A DNA stretch of 64,000 bases, taken from contig NZ_LVJN01000015.1 of the NCBI RefSeq assembly GCF_002109495.1, positions 496,001 to 560,000 on the forward strand. The letters run 5' to 3'. The notes under the pieces are model-generated. The model worked only from the letters and a program-made list of their open reading frames with translations. It did not search any database and was not told where the DNA came from. Shown in pieces: positions 1 to 8,369 of the stretch. How positions within the stretch are numbered: the stretch's first letter is position 1; each line of letters opens with the position of its first letter. The translations under genes were made by a program, and so were the position numbers. The stretch comes from Magnetofaba australis IT-1. Lineage in GTDB: Bacteria; Pseudomonadota; Magnetococcia; Magnetococcales; Magnetococcaceae.

Positions 1-1
1 G

Positions 2-1696
2 GCGGCGCCCTTTTCGCTGCTGCTGGTCTCCGACTTCAATGTCGGTTCGCTGGTGGGGCTGCTCAATAACGCCCCCTCCAGTCGTCCCCTGCAAGCCCGC
101 GCCGCTCCTTTCGGGCAGGCGATTCCCACTCTCTTACAACTGGCCCAGAGCGCCCAGCCGCAGCACGACGCGCTGCTGGCGTGGAGCCGCGCCGAGGCGA
201 TCAGCCCCGCTTACGCCGCGCTGCTGGCTGGCGATCCCGGCGCGCTGGCGGACCTGGACGCCGACGTGGAGGCCTTCGCCGCGCGCCTGCTGGCCGCGCG
301 CGCTGGCGCCAGCGCGATTCTGGTCCCCACTTGGACCCGCCCCTGGAGCGAGCGCGGCCTGGGCCTGATGGATATGAGCGCGCCCGATGGCGCAGGGGCG
401 GCGCTGCTGCGCATGAATGCGCGTCTGCTGGAGCGACTGAGTGGAGAGCGCGGCGTCTACCTGCTGGATGCGGCGCGCTGGCAGGCGGCGGTGGGGCCCG
501 ACGCCATCAATCCCCGCCAGTGGTACCTGACCAAATCCCCCTTCGCAAATCCACTGTTCAAACTGGCCGCCCAGGAGATCGCCAACGCTCTGCAGGCGCT
601 CATGGAGACCCCGCGCAAGCTGGTGGTGGTGGATCTGGACAATACCCTGTGGGGCGGCATCGTCGGTGAAGTGGGGCCGCTCAACGTCACCCTGGGCGGA
701 CACAGCCCGGTGGGTGAGGCGTTTGTGGATTTTCAGCGCGGCCTGCTGGCGTTGCGGCGACGCGGCGCGCTGCTGGCCATCTGTAGCAAGAATCAGGAGT
801 CGGTGGCGCTGGAGGCCATCGCCAACCACCCGGAGATGGCGCTGAGGCCGGACGACTTCTCCGCCTGGCGCATCAATTGGGAGGATAAGGCCGCCAATAT
901 CGCCGATATCGCCGCCGAGTTGAATCTGGGGCTGCAGTCGGTGGTGTTTCTGGATGACTCGCGCGGTGAGCGCGAGCGGGTGCGCGCGGCGCTGCCGGAG
1001 GTCCTGGTCCCGGATCTGCCGGAGAGCCCCATGCTCTACCGCCGCCTGCTTGATGGCCTGCACTGCTTTGACAGCGCGCAGATGACTGCTGAGGATCGCC
1101 AACGCAGCCAGATGTATGAGACCGAGCGTCAGCGCCAAGCGGGACGGGCGCAAGTGGGCGATCTGTCGGCGTGGCTGGCGTCGCTGGAGATGGTGGTGGA
1201 GGTGGCGCCGCTGAACCCGGACAATCTGCCGCGCGCCGCGCAACTCCTCAACAAGACCAATCAGATGAACCTGCGCACCCGGCGCATGAGCGAAGCGGAG
1301 TTGAGCGCCTGGGCGGCGCAACCGCAGTGCGCGATGTGGGTGTTCCGCGTGGCCGACAAGTTCGGCGATCTGGGCGTCGTGGCGCTGCTGGGGGTGGAGA
1401 TTGAGGGCGATACCGCCCAGGTGAGCGATTTTGTGGTCAGTTGCCGGGCGTTCCAGCGCGGATTGGAGGAGACCATGCTCGCCTATGCCCTGGAGCAGCT
1501 GCGCGGCCGCTCGGGCGCAACCTCCGCCGTGGCGCAGTGCCGCGCCGAGTTTCTGCCCACCGCCAAAAACGCGCCCTGCCTGGAGTTTTGGACCAAACGC
1601 TCGAGTTTTGCTCAGGAAACCGAGCGTTGTTTTACCTATTCTCTCTCGGCCAGTTTGCCAATTCCCGCCCATGTTCGTTGTCGCGAAAGCGGCTGA
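2..1696 (+). CDS. FkbH-like HAD-superfamily protein, 5' truncated by window edge
   Basis: The reading frame is open to the left edge, so the true start lies outside. A GTG at 53 is the first start-like codon but is internal, because the residues before it (SDFNVGSLVGLLNN) continue the fold. The HAD phosphatase-like core is clear: nucleophile motif DLDNTLWGG about 210 codons from the edge, then a CSKNQES stretch and the VFLDDS acidic motif. Established for the family: FkbH proteins load and dephosphorylate a glyceryl unit onto acyl carrier proteins, or act in surface polyketide/glycan assembly. No ACP is visible here. The next genes (SGNH hydrolase, deacetylase, acyltransferase-like, hotdog-SDR) suggest modification of an exported glycan or lipid. 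The substrate is unknown. Confidence 0.85.
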   Translation, partial: AAPFSLLLVSDFNVGSLVGLLNNAPSSRPLQARAAPFGQAIPTLLQLAQSAQPQHDALLAWSRAEAISPAYAALLAGDPGALADLDADVEAFAARLLAARAGASAILVPTWTRPWSERGLGLMDMSAPDGAGAALLRMNARLLERLSGERGVYLLDAARWQAAVGPDAINPRQWYLTKSPFANPLFKLAAQEIANALQALMETPRKLVVVDLDNTLWGGIVGEVGPLNVTLGGHSPVGEAFVDFQRGLLALRRRGALLAICSKNQESVALEAIANHPEMALRPDDFSAWRINWEDKAANIADIAAELNLGLQSVVFLDDSRGERERVRAALPEVLVPDLPESPMLYRRLLDGLHCFDSAQMTAEDRQRSQMYETERQRQAGRAQVGDLSAWLASLEMVVEVAPLNPDNLPRAAQLLNKTNQMNLRTRRMSEAELSAWAAQPQCAMWVFRVADKFGDLGVVALLGVEIEGDTAQVSDFVVSCRAFQRGLEETMLAYALEQLRGRSGATSAVAQCRAEFLPTAKNAPCLEFWTKRSSFAQETERCFTYSLSASLPIPAHVRCRESG

Positions 1697-1779
1697 AATA
1701 AAATGCGTGCGGGGTCAGGCGGCGCAGATGTTGCAGACGATATTTCTCATTATCATCTGTCGGAACGAGAGGCGTTCGG

Positions 1780-2859
1780 GTGCTGAGATTTCTGAAATTT
1801 TCGCTGATTTGGCTGATCATATTGGCTGTTTTTCTGGAACTGGCCAACGCTCTGTTCCTGCATGTTCTGTTGCCTGGGCAAAGAGGCTATTTCCGCAGTT
1901 CGTCGCAAGCCCTGCCCCACCATTGGCTGGTGGAGGAGTTCCCGGGAACGGAAATCACCATCCGCCAAGGACGTCGGGTCACGCCGCAACCGCAGGGGCG
2001 CAGCCAGCGGATCGCCTTTCTGGGCGACTCCATCACCTTCGGCAACGGCCTGCCCAATGGGTTGACCCTGCCCAGTCTCACCGCTGGGGAGCAGTCGCGC
2101 TTTCACGCCGATAACTATGGCGTGACCGGATACAGTTTGGTGGATTACGTCCAGGTCGCCAAGCGACTGCCCCAGGATCGTTATCGCTATGCGGTCGTTA
2201 CTTTAACGCCCAATGACGCCTATCCCGCCAGCCCGTTTTTCTATGCCCTTCTGGTGAAGCCGGACGAGCGGATCACGCTGTATGAATCCTATCAGCCTGG
2301 GCTGGCGGGTTGGGTGAAAAGCGCCTTGACCCAGTATCTGCCCATCGGCTACGCCGCCATGGTGATTGGCCGCAGCGTCTATCAGAGGTTGACCTCGAGC
2401 GGTCAGGGCGCGGTGGCGGAGAGCGGCGGCGGCGCTGGCGAGATCGCGCCGCAATACTGTTACGATGAGATGGCGGCTCTCGCGCAATCCCACTTGCGCG
2501 AGCATGTCGCGCAGCAACAGATCTACGCCAATCCCGGCGTGCGCCAGCGTTATGTCCAGTGGTTGATGCGGCTGCGCGATGCGCTGCGCGCACGCGGCGC
2601 CGAACCGGTGGTGATTCTCAACTATTCGTTCCACCAGTTGGAGCGCGGCGCCGAACCCTATCGAAAGTTTGTGCAAGATCTGCTCGGGCAAGCGGGCGTC
2701 GCCTATCTGGACTTGTATGAACAGCATCGTCAGAATCGTCGCCAATGCGGCTATTTCGTCGATCCCGGGCACCCTGGCGAAGCGCAAAATCGATTTGTGG
2801 CAAAAGAGTTGAGCGCTTGGTTGTTGCAGCGGGAAAGCGCGCGCGCGGCAGGGCGTTAG
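1780..2859 (+). CDS. Membrane-anchored SGNH/GDSL-family hydrolase
   Basis: 359 residues from a GTG start preceded by an AGAGG-like site. Residues 5-30 form one hydrophobic helix, so the enzyme is probably anchored in the inner membrane with its catalytic domain in the periplasm. The block I motif FLGDSITFG puts the nucleophile serine at residue 84. A late DPGHPGE motif supplies the Asp and His of the triad. SGNH proteins are esterases or acyltransferases, and in polysaccharide clusters they often add or remove acetyl groups. Neighbouring FkbH and deacetylase genes in the same direction support a glycan-modifying role. The exact substrate cannot be read from the sequence. Confidence 0.8.
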   Translation: MLRFLKFSLIWLIILAVFLELANALFLHVLLPGQRGYFRSSSQALPHHWLVEEFPGTEITIRQGRRVTPQPQGRSQRIAFLGDSITFGNGLPNGLTLPSLTAGEQSRFHADNYGVTGYSLVDYVQVAKRLPQDRYRYAVVTLTPNDAYPASPFFYALLVKPDERITLYESYQPGLAGWVKSALTQYLPIGYAAMVIGRSVYQRLTSSGQGAVAESGGGAGEIAPQYCYDEMAALAQSHLREHVAQQQIYANPGVRQRYVQWLMRLRDALRARGAEPVVILNYSFHQLERGAEPYRKFVQDLLGQAGVAYLDLYEQHRQNRRQCGYFVDPGHPGEAQNRFVAKELSAWLLQRESARAAGR

Positions 2860-2890
2860 AGATGCCTGTGCGCGCCAATGGGGGACGGGC

Positions 2891-3748
2891 ATGAACGACG
2901 CGCTGCGACTGCCGCTGATCGAAACCTACGCGCAGTGGTCGGCGCGGCCATTTTCGCTGGGGCGCATGACGCGTCAGGCGGCGCGCGCCGCGGCGTTGTG
3001 GGGGCTGTCGCTCACGGCGTCGCCGCGTCGGGGCGATGGCTGGATCCGCTTTCCCTACTACCACCATGTGTTCGACGACGAGCGCGCAGGCTTTGAGCGT
3101 CATCTGCGCTGGATGCGCGACTGGGGCGAGTTCATCTCGTTGGATCGCGCGGTAGAGCTGCTCAGTTCTGCGGAGCCATTTGGCGGGCGCTACTTCTGCG
3201 TCACCTTCGACGACGGCATCGCCAACTGTCTGCACAACGCTCTGCCAATTCTGCAGCGCCACGCCTGCTCGGCGGCGATCTTCGTCGTCACCGACTGCAC
3301 CGGCCTGAGTCTGGAGCGCGACGCCGCCGCGCTGAGCGCTTTTTTCTCCCACGCCAACTACCCTGGGGCCACGCCGTTGCTGGATTGGACGCAGTGTCGC
3401 CAACTCACCGACGCCGGCGTGACCATCGGCTCCCACACCGCCAACCATGTGCGTTTGACGGATCTGGACGCCGCCGCCGCGCGCGCTGAACTCCAGCGCT
3501 CCAAACAGGCCATCGAAACGCATCTGGGCGTTCCCTGCGACCACTTCGCCTGCCCTTGGGGCGGCCCGGGGCGGGATTTTGATCCGCAACGCCATCCGGA
3601 CATGGCCAAACAGCTGGGCTATCGCTCCTTTCTCACCACTGTGCGGGGGCTCAATCGCCATGGCGATTCGCCTCTGGCCATGCGTCGCGACCACCTGTTG
3701 GCCAACTGGCCGCGGCATCAACTGCGCTACTTCCTGCGAGGCGCGTAG
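2891..3748 (+). CDS. Polysaccharide deacetylase (NodB-homology) family protein
   Basis: 285 residues. The ATG follows a purine-rich GGGGGACGGG stretch. NodB-type motifs are visible: TFDDG (Asp107/Asp108, catalytic base and metal ligand) and GSHTANH (His182 and His186, metal ligands). A later CPWGGPG replaces the usual arginine-containing motif 3. Family members are metal-dependent deacetylases of N- or O-acetylated sugars. There is no obvious signal peptide, so cytoplasmic action on a lipid-linked precursor is possible. It sits 31 bp after the SGNH hydrolase and 3 bp before the next gene, which implies co-transcription. Confidence 0.82.
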   Translation: MNDALRLPLIETYAQWSARPFSLGRMTRQAARAAALWGLSLTASPRRGDGWIRFPYYHHVFDDERAGFERHLRWMRDWGEFISLDRAVELLSSAEPFGGRYFCVTFDDGIANCLHNALPILQRHACSAAIFVVTDCTGLSLERDAAALSAFFSHANYPGATPLLDWTQCRQLTDAGVTIGSHTANHVRLTDLDAAAARAELQRSKQAIETHLGVPCDHFACPWGGPGRDFDPQRHPDMAKQLGYRSFLTTVRGLNRHGDSPLAMRRDHLLANWPRHQLRYFLRGA

Positions 3749-3751
3749 GTT

Positions 3752-4909
3752 ATGACCACGTCCAAGCCCCGCGTGAGCATCCGTCCCATTGTCGCCGATG
3801 ACTACCCCGCGCTGCGCGCTCTGTGCCAGCGGCTGAATATGCGCGTCATCCCCGAGGCGGAATGGCGCGCTTTGCTGTTTGGCGCCATGGCGCAACTACC
3901 CGGCGTGGCGACGCCGGTGAGCGGTTGGGCGGGGTTCCGCGCCGATGGTTCGGCGGCGGGCTTCCTCGGCAGCATCCCCATGCGTTATCGCTGGCGCGGT
4001 CAGGATATCCGCGCGGCGGCGGCGCACTGCTGGGCGGTGGATGAGGATTCCCGCCACATCGCGCTGGGTCTTCTCAGCCGCTTCTTTCGCCAACCGGAGA
4101 TCGACCTGTTTCTCAACACCACCGCCAATCTGGAGAGCGCCAAGGCGTTCGAAGCGTTTGGCGGTCATGCGTTGCCCACCGGCGAGGCCGCGCGGGGGGT
4201 GCTGTTCTGGATTACCGGCGCCGCCGGATTCGCCCGCGCCATGGCGCGGGCCAGGGGCTGGTCCGGAGCGGCGGCGTTTGGCGCGGGGGTGGCGGGCGTG
4301 CTGGCGGGTCCGGCGCTGAAACTGGCGGGCGTTGTGCGCAGCCAGCGTGCTGGGGAGGGGAGCCGCGGCGACTCTGTGGCGGCGCAGGAGATTCTGATTT
4401 CGCAACACCGCACGCCCGATGCACGTTGGGATCGTTTATGGATGCAGGTGGAGGCCAACAGCGGCGCGCATCTGCTGCGGGTGCGCGATGCCGCCAATCT
4501 GCGCTGGCAGGCGCAGTTTGCGTTGCATGACGATACTGCGCAGCTGCTGTTGGCCGAGCGTGCGGGCGCGCCGGTCGCCTCGGCGTTATTGTTGCTACGG
4601 GATGACGCGCAGACGGGCTTGCGGCGCATGATTTTGGCCGACTGGCTGCAGGCCGACTCGGACGCGGTGGTGACGCAGCGTCTGCTGCGCGCGGCGTTGG
4701 CGGTCAGTGGGGAGCGCGGCGCGCATCTGCTGGAGGCGCCGGGATTGTCGCCCCAACGCGCACAGCGGTTTCGCCAATTGGCGCCGTTTGAGCGCGCCTA
4801 CGCGCGCACGCCGTTCTATTGGAAGGCGCGCGACGCGGCGCTGGACGAAGCGTTGCGGCAGACGCAGGCGTGGGACCCCACGCCGCTGGATGGCGACGCC
4901 ATTTTTTAG
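3752..4909 (+). CDS. GNAT-like acyltransferase-fold protein
   Basis: 385 residues, starting 3 bp after the deacetylase stop. The N-terminal half reads like a GNAT/N-acyltransferase domain: an initial RPIVADDYPALRALCQR-type strand-helix, a GFLGS strand and a FLNTTANLESAKAFEAFGG segment. A second, more diverged half begins after a small Ala/Gly-rich hydrophobic patch around residues 165-195. This looks like a double-domain GNAT related to the N-acyltransferases found in capsule and glycan clusters. No catalytic residue can be named with confidence. Tight linkage to the deacetylase suggests paired deacetylation and reacylation of an amino sugar, which is inference. Confidence 0.6.
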   Translation: MTTSKPRVSIRPIVADDYPALRALCQRLNMRVIPEAEWRALLFGAMAQLPGVATPVSGWAGFRADGSAAGFLGSIPMRYRWRGQDIRAAAAHCWAVDEDSRHIALGLLSRFFRQPEIDLFLNTTANLESAKAFEAFGGHALPTGEAARGVLFWITGAAGFARAMARARGWSGAAAFGAGVAGVLAGPALKLAGVVRSQRAGEGSRGDSVAAQEILISQHRTPDARWDRLWMQVEANSGAHLLRVRDAANLRWQAQFALHDDTAQLLLAERAGAPVASALLLLRDDAQTGLRRMILADWLQADSDAVVTQRLLRAALAVSGERGAHLLEAPGLSPQRAQRFRQLAPFERAYARTPFYWKARDAALDEALRQTQAWDPTPLDGDAIF

Positions 4910-4934
4910 CATGCACTCTTGATCAGGGGCCGAC

Positions 4935-6407
4935 GTGGAGATCGATAAACCCAACGGTTTTACCGAACAGGAGCAGCGGGCGTTCGCCCGGCTGTCGGGG
5001 GACGTCAACCCCATCCATCTGGATGCGGCTACCGCGCGGCGCACCCCGTTTGGCCGCCCCATCGCCCATGGGGTGCATGTGGTTCTGTGGGCGTTGGAGC
5101 AGGCCATGGCCCAGTGGGATGAGGCGTCTGGCGCGCGCTGGCGGCTACAGCGGTTGCGCACCCAGTTCACCCTGCCGTTGCGGGTGGGCGAGCCGCTGCG
5201 TCTGCGCCTCAACGCCAATCAGCCGCAAACCTGTGAGCTGGAGGTGTTGGATCGCTTTGGTCAAAGCGCCATGAGCATTCACGCCGTTTTCGAGCCAGCG
5301 CAGAGCGCGCTGACGCCGCCCAGGGATGATGATCCCCCTGTTGAACAGCCCCAGGACGCCGAACTGGCGACGTTGGTGGGGCAAACAGTGCGGCCGCCCC
5401 TGCATCTGTCGCCCAGTGGCGCGGCGGCGCTGTTGCCGACTCTCAGCCGCATGCTGGAGCCGGCTCAGTTGGCGTTTTTGGCCGCCTGTAGCGCTGTTGT
5501 GGGGATGCGCGCGCCGGGGTTGCGTTCGCTGTTTCTCAAACTGGCGCTGGAGTGGGACGCCGCGGTCGATCTATCTGACGCCCAGGGCGCGCAATACGAA
5601 TATGGCGTGACGGGATTGAAGATGCGCGGCTCTCTGGCCGCCATTGGCGTGGCGGGCGCCGGATTGCGCGGCGAGTTGCTGGCGCAGCGGCGTCCAGAGG
5701 GGGTGGAGCAGCCCGCGGCGGCGGAATTGGCGGCGCTGCTGGAGGGGAATAAGCCTTTCACTAATTGTCGCGCGTTGGTGGTGGGCGGCTCCCGCGGTCT
5801 GGGCGAGGTGGCGGCCAAGCTGCTGGCGCTGGGCGGCGCTGAGGCGCTGCTCACCTCCCGCTCCAGCGGCGGCTCGGCGCAGAAGGTGGTGGAGGAGATT
5901 CAAGCCTTGGGCGGCCGCGCCCGCGCCATTGCGCTGGATATCGCCGATCCCGCCGGACTGCCGGAGCAACTGGATGGTCGTGCGCCGGATCTGCTGGCCT
6001 ACTTCGCCACCCCGCCCATCTTCGTGGCCGCGCCGGGCCACTTCTCGGCGCAGATGTTCCGCTACTATACCGACTACTACGTGGATGGTTTTCTCAATCT
6101 GCTCGATACCCTGGCCCCGTTGGGGCTGCGCGGCATGCGCATTCTCTACCCCTCCACCGCCGCGCTGGACGCCTCGCGCAGCCCGGAGTTGGGGCCTTAT
6201 GCGGCGGCCAAGGCGGCGGGGGAGCAGTTGGGATTGCATGCCCAGCGCTGTTGGGGCGTGCGCGCGCACATGCCGCGTTGGCCGCGTCTGGAGACCGATC
6301 AGACCCTCTCGCTGACCTGGGGGCCTGCGCAAGAGAATCCCAGCGGCGCGATTCTGCTGCAGGCGCTGATGCACACTTGGGGCGCTAGGGCGGATTCGCC
6401 AGAATAA
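4935..6407 (+). CDS. Fusion of MaoC-like hotdog domains with a short-chain dehydrogenase/reductase
   Basis: 490 residues from a GTG. Residues 1-125 are a MaoC-type hydratase/dehydratase hotdog with the hydratase-2-like motif GDVNPIHLD (Asp23, His28) and GRPIAHG. Residues about 150-250 (SAVVGMRAPGLRSLF) resemble a second hotdog. The C-terminal part is an SDR domain with the NAD(P)-binding GGSRGLG at 284-290, a serine in LYPSTAAL and the catalytic YAAAK. Hydratase plus reductase in one chain suggests reversible 3-hydroxyacyl chemistry on an acyl-CoA or acyl-ACP. It ends the FkbH-led cluster 25 bp after the GNAT-like gene. The architecture is clear; the substrate is unknown. Confidence 0.75.
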   Translation: MEIDKPNGFTEQEQRAFARLSGDVNPIHLDAATARRTPFGRPIAHGVHVVLWALEQAMAQWDEASGARWRLQRLRTQFTLPLRVGEPLRLRLNANQPQTCELEVLDRFGQSAMSIHAVFEPAQSALTPPRDDDPPVEQPQDAELATLVGQTVRPPLHLSPSGAAALLPTLSRMLEPAQLAFLAACSAVVGMRAPGLRSLFLKLALEWDAAVDLSDAQGAQYEYGVTGLKMRGSLAAIGVAGAGLRGELLAQRRPEGVEQPAAAELAALLEGNKPFTNCRALVVGGSRGLGEVAAKLLALGGAEALLTSRSSGGSAQKVVEEIQALGGRARAIALDIADPAGLPEQLDGRAPDLLAYFATPPIFVAAPGHFSAQMFRYYTDYYVDGFLNLLDTLAPLGLRGMRILYPSTAALDASRSPELGPYAAAKAAGEQLGLHAQRCWGVRAHMPRWPRLETDQTLSLTWGPAQENPSGAILLQALMHTWGARADSPE

Positions 6408-6440
6408 TAGTCACCGCAATTCAGAATTGCACAGGCTCCT

Positions 6441-6537
6441 CAATGTTTGTGTGACACAGGTAAAGCTTGCGCTGACTATTGGCCTCCGGCTGGCCGGAGG
6501 CGGGATTCTTAAGGGTCTGTGACCCTTAAGCGGGTGT
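6441..6537 (+). repeat. Mosaic hairpin repeat, copy 1, left part (interrupted by IS)
   Basis: This is the head of the repeat family. An AATGTTTG...GTGAC leader is followed by GCGCTGACTATTGGCC and then hairpins CCTCCGGCTGGCCGGAGG and AAGGGTCTGTGACCCTT. It ends at AGCGGGTGT, where the IS begins. The right half resumes after the IS at 7975. Confidence 0.8.
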
Positions 6538-6627
6538 AATGGAATGGTCCGCTCCGCTACCCAAACGGCCTCGCAATGGGCCAAGATGGTGGTGTGTTTT
6601 TCCATCTAAACGGAGTCGGAGCGGACC

Positions 6628-7671
6628 ATGAGCAATCATATCGAAAACGGACAGGTACGGGTACTGGGGATTGATCTGGGCAAGAGCGTGTTTCAGTTGC
6701 ATGGCGTCGATGCGAGCGGCAAAAGCGTTCTCAAGAAGCGACTGAAACGAGACGAGCTCCTGGAGTACATGGCGCAACTGCCGCCGTGCCTGGTGGGGAT
6801 GGAAGCCAGTAGCGGCGCCCACCATTGGGCGCGGAAATTTCAGGGATATGGGCATGCTGTGCGTTTGATGGCGCCGCAATATGTGAAGCCCTACGTGAAG
6901 CGGCACAAGAACGACAGCGTGGACGCAGAGGCGATTTGCGAAGCGGTACAGCGTCCGAATATGCGTTTTGTGGGGATCAAAAGCGTTGCCCAGCAAGAAA
7001 TTCTAGCGTTGCATCGGGTGCGCAGTCTGGCGGTGAAGAACCGCACGGCGTTGGTGAACCAGATTCGCGGACTGCTTGCCGAGTATGGGATTGTCTTTCC
7101 CAAGAGCATCAAACAGGCGCGGCGGGCGATTGTGCTGATTTTGAGTGATGAGAGCTCGGAAATGAGCGCCAATTTTCGCGTAATTCTGGAGGATGAGCGC
7201 GATGAGCTGGCGCATTTGGATGAGCGCATCGGCAAATATGAGTGTGAGATTGAGGCGCTGGCCAAGGCGGATCCACAGTGTCGGCTATTGATGACGATCC
7301 CGGGAGTGGGACCGATCACGGCGACGGCGCTGTTGGCGTCGGTGGGGGATGTGCGGGCGTTTAAGAATGGCCGGGAGCTGTCGGCATGGATAGGGTTGGT
7401 TCCGAATCAGCACTCCACAGGGGGCAAGGCGTGGCTGACGGGGATCAGCAAGCGGGGAAACGGTTATCTTCGCACCCTGTTGATTCATGGGGCGCGGGCG
7501 GCGTTGCGCGTGTGTGAAAACAAGCCGGATCGCCGCAGCCAGTGGGCAGTGTCGGTGTCGGAACGTCGCGGCGCGAATAAAGCGGTGGTGGCGCTGGCCA
7601 ACCGCATGGCGCGCAGCGCGTGGGCGATGCTGGTGAAGCAGGAGGCCTATGGGGCCAGCGCCGCTGTGTAG
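6628..7671 (+). CDS. IS110/IS1111-family transposase, copy 1
   Basis: 347 residues. The N-terminal RuvC-like DEDD domain has GIDLGKS (Asp16), MEASSG (Glu59) and NDSVDAEA (Asp96/Asp99). The C-terminal transposase domain contains IPGVGPITATALLASVG (a helix-hairpin-helix-like stretch) and the VPNQHSTGGK...GISKRGN region that carries the catalytic serine in this family. It is full length and intact. It differs from copy 2 at residues 30, 37, 43, 47, 77, 115, 206 and 215. From residue 216 to the end the two appear identical. Confidence 0.95.
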   Translation: MSNHIENGQVRVLGIDLGKSVFQLHGVDASGKSVLKKRLKRDELLEYMAQLPPCLVGMEASSGAHHWARKFQGYGHAVRLMAPQYVKPYVKRHKNDSVDAEAICEAVQRPNMRFVGIKSVAQQEILALHRVRSLAVKNRTALVNQIRGLLAEYGIVFPKSIKQARRAIVLILSDESSEMSANFRVILEDERDELAHLDERIGKYECEIEALAKADPQCRLLMTIPGVGPITATALLASVGDVRAFKNGRELSAWIGLVPNQHSTGGKAWLTGISKRGNGYLRTLLIHGARAALRVCENKPDRRSQWAVSVSERRGANKAVVALANRMARSAWAMLVKQEAYGASAAV

Positions 7672-7974
7672 AGAGAGCGCAATACAACTCTAAAAGAAAA
7701 ACAGGCCGATAAGGAAAGAGAAAGAGATCCCACCAGCCAGGTTGCGAGAGAGAGTCGAGATTGATGGCGTGAAACGGCATAGCCCTGCGTGGTCAAGAAC
7801 CTGTTTCGCCCAAGGGCCCATAGAGGCCGAGGGTGTGTTGAGGAGGGCCACGCGCAAATTCCATCAGGGCCAGAGGGCGACAAGCCCCTCATCAACAGGC
7901 CGGATACATGGGCGCGACTAAGCCTCACACATCAGTGGACATTTTCTCTTGCCGTGGCGGAGCGGACCATACAT
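7672..7974 (+). ncRNA. Candidate guide RNA (seekRNA/bridge RNA) region of IS copy 1
   Basis: About 300 bp of non-coding sequence lies between the transposase stop and the IS right end. By eye it is identical in both IS copies, although the transposase genes have diverged. IS110-family elements are known to encode a structured guide RNA in a non-coding end, downstream of the gene in IS1111-type elements. Short matches to the insertion target are present: GGGTGTG at 7831-7837 (target left side) and CGCCC at 7807-7811 (complementary to the right side). The exact RNA limits and fold are not established here. Confidence 0.45.
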
Positions 7975-8112
7975 GGGCGGAGCCCACGATTTGGCAGGAA
8001 TGCCAAATCGGACTCGCGCAGCGAGCCCGAAGGGTGAGGACCAGGGATGGTCCGAATCACGGTATAGTTGTTGATCTTGGGAGCTCGAGGGCGGAGCCCT
8101 CGATATCTTCTC
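7975..8112 (+). repeat. Mosaic hairpin repeat, copy 1, right part
   Basis: Continues the repeat interrupted at 6537: the GGGCGGAGCCC hairpin, then three extra palindromes not seen in other copies (GATTTGGCAGGAATGCCAAATC at 7991, a GGACTCGCGCAGCGAGCC unit, and GGACCAGGGATGGTCC). It ends with the family tail: TTGATCTTGGGAGCTCGAGGGC, a CGAGGGCGGAGCCCTCG hairpin and ATATCTT. Confidence 0.75.
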
Positions 8113-8369
8113 GCTTCAAATGTCTAATTCTCTTCTGCGGCGACTATAACGTCATGCCGCCTGCTGGTTATGCAGGGGCTGCGGTCATAGTCACCCCTTG
8201 CGGGCGTTTTGATGGCGCAGGGTGAACTCCTGGCTTTTTTTTGGCGCAAACGGGAGAAAAACGCCTCTTTTGCAGGGAGAGGGCGCGTCGGCGCTATGAA
8301 AAATTCCCTTTAGGGCGCCATAATGGAATTCACGCAATGTCTCAATCAAACACCGGAGTGAGGAGCCCC
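8113..8369. other. Intergenic region upstream of the binding-protein gene
   Basis: No gene is seen. A TCACCC...GGGTGA inverted repeat (about 8189-8223) precedes a run of eight T at 8233-8240 and could act as a terminator or leader structure. The GAGGAG at about 8361 serves as the ribosome binding site of the next gene. Confidence 0.35.

Larger units (their letters stand above)
6538..7974 (+). mobile_element. IS110-family element, IS1111-like, copy 1 (1437 bp)
   Basis: Limits were set by comparison with the inverted second copy at 39751-41187 and with uninterrupted host repeats. Both copies are 1437 bp. Subterminal inverted repeats ATGGTCCGCTCCGC (6544-6557) and GCGGAGCGGACCAT (7957-7970) lie a few bases inside the ends. 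A third copy of the motif (GGAGCGGACCATG) overlaps the transposase start codon. No target duplication is apparent. Subterminal repeats, a short 5' and long 3' non-coding end, and insertion inside a palindromic repeat are known traits of the IS1111 group of the IS110 family. Confidence 0.85.

Noticed and set aside
134-1672. 512-codon open frame on the minus strand
   Set aside because: Antisense to the clearly coding FkbH-like gene. Its residue make-up (His/Arg/Gln/Ala-rich) is that of a GC-rich shadow frame, with no motif or ribosome site.
7647-7928. 93-residue protein identical in both IS copies on the strand opposite the transposase
   Set aside because: The identity follows from the whole non-coding end being identical. 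No ribosome site or domain is present. A guide-RNA role on the other strand explains the conservation better.
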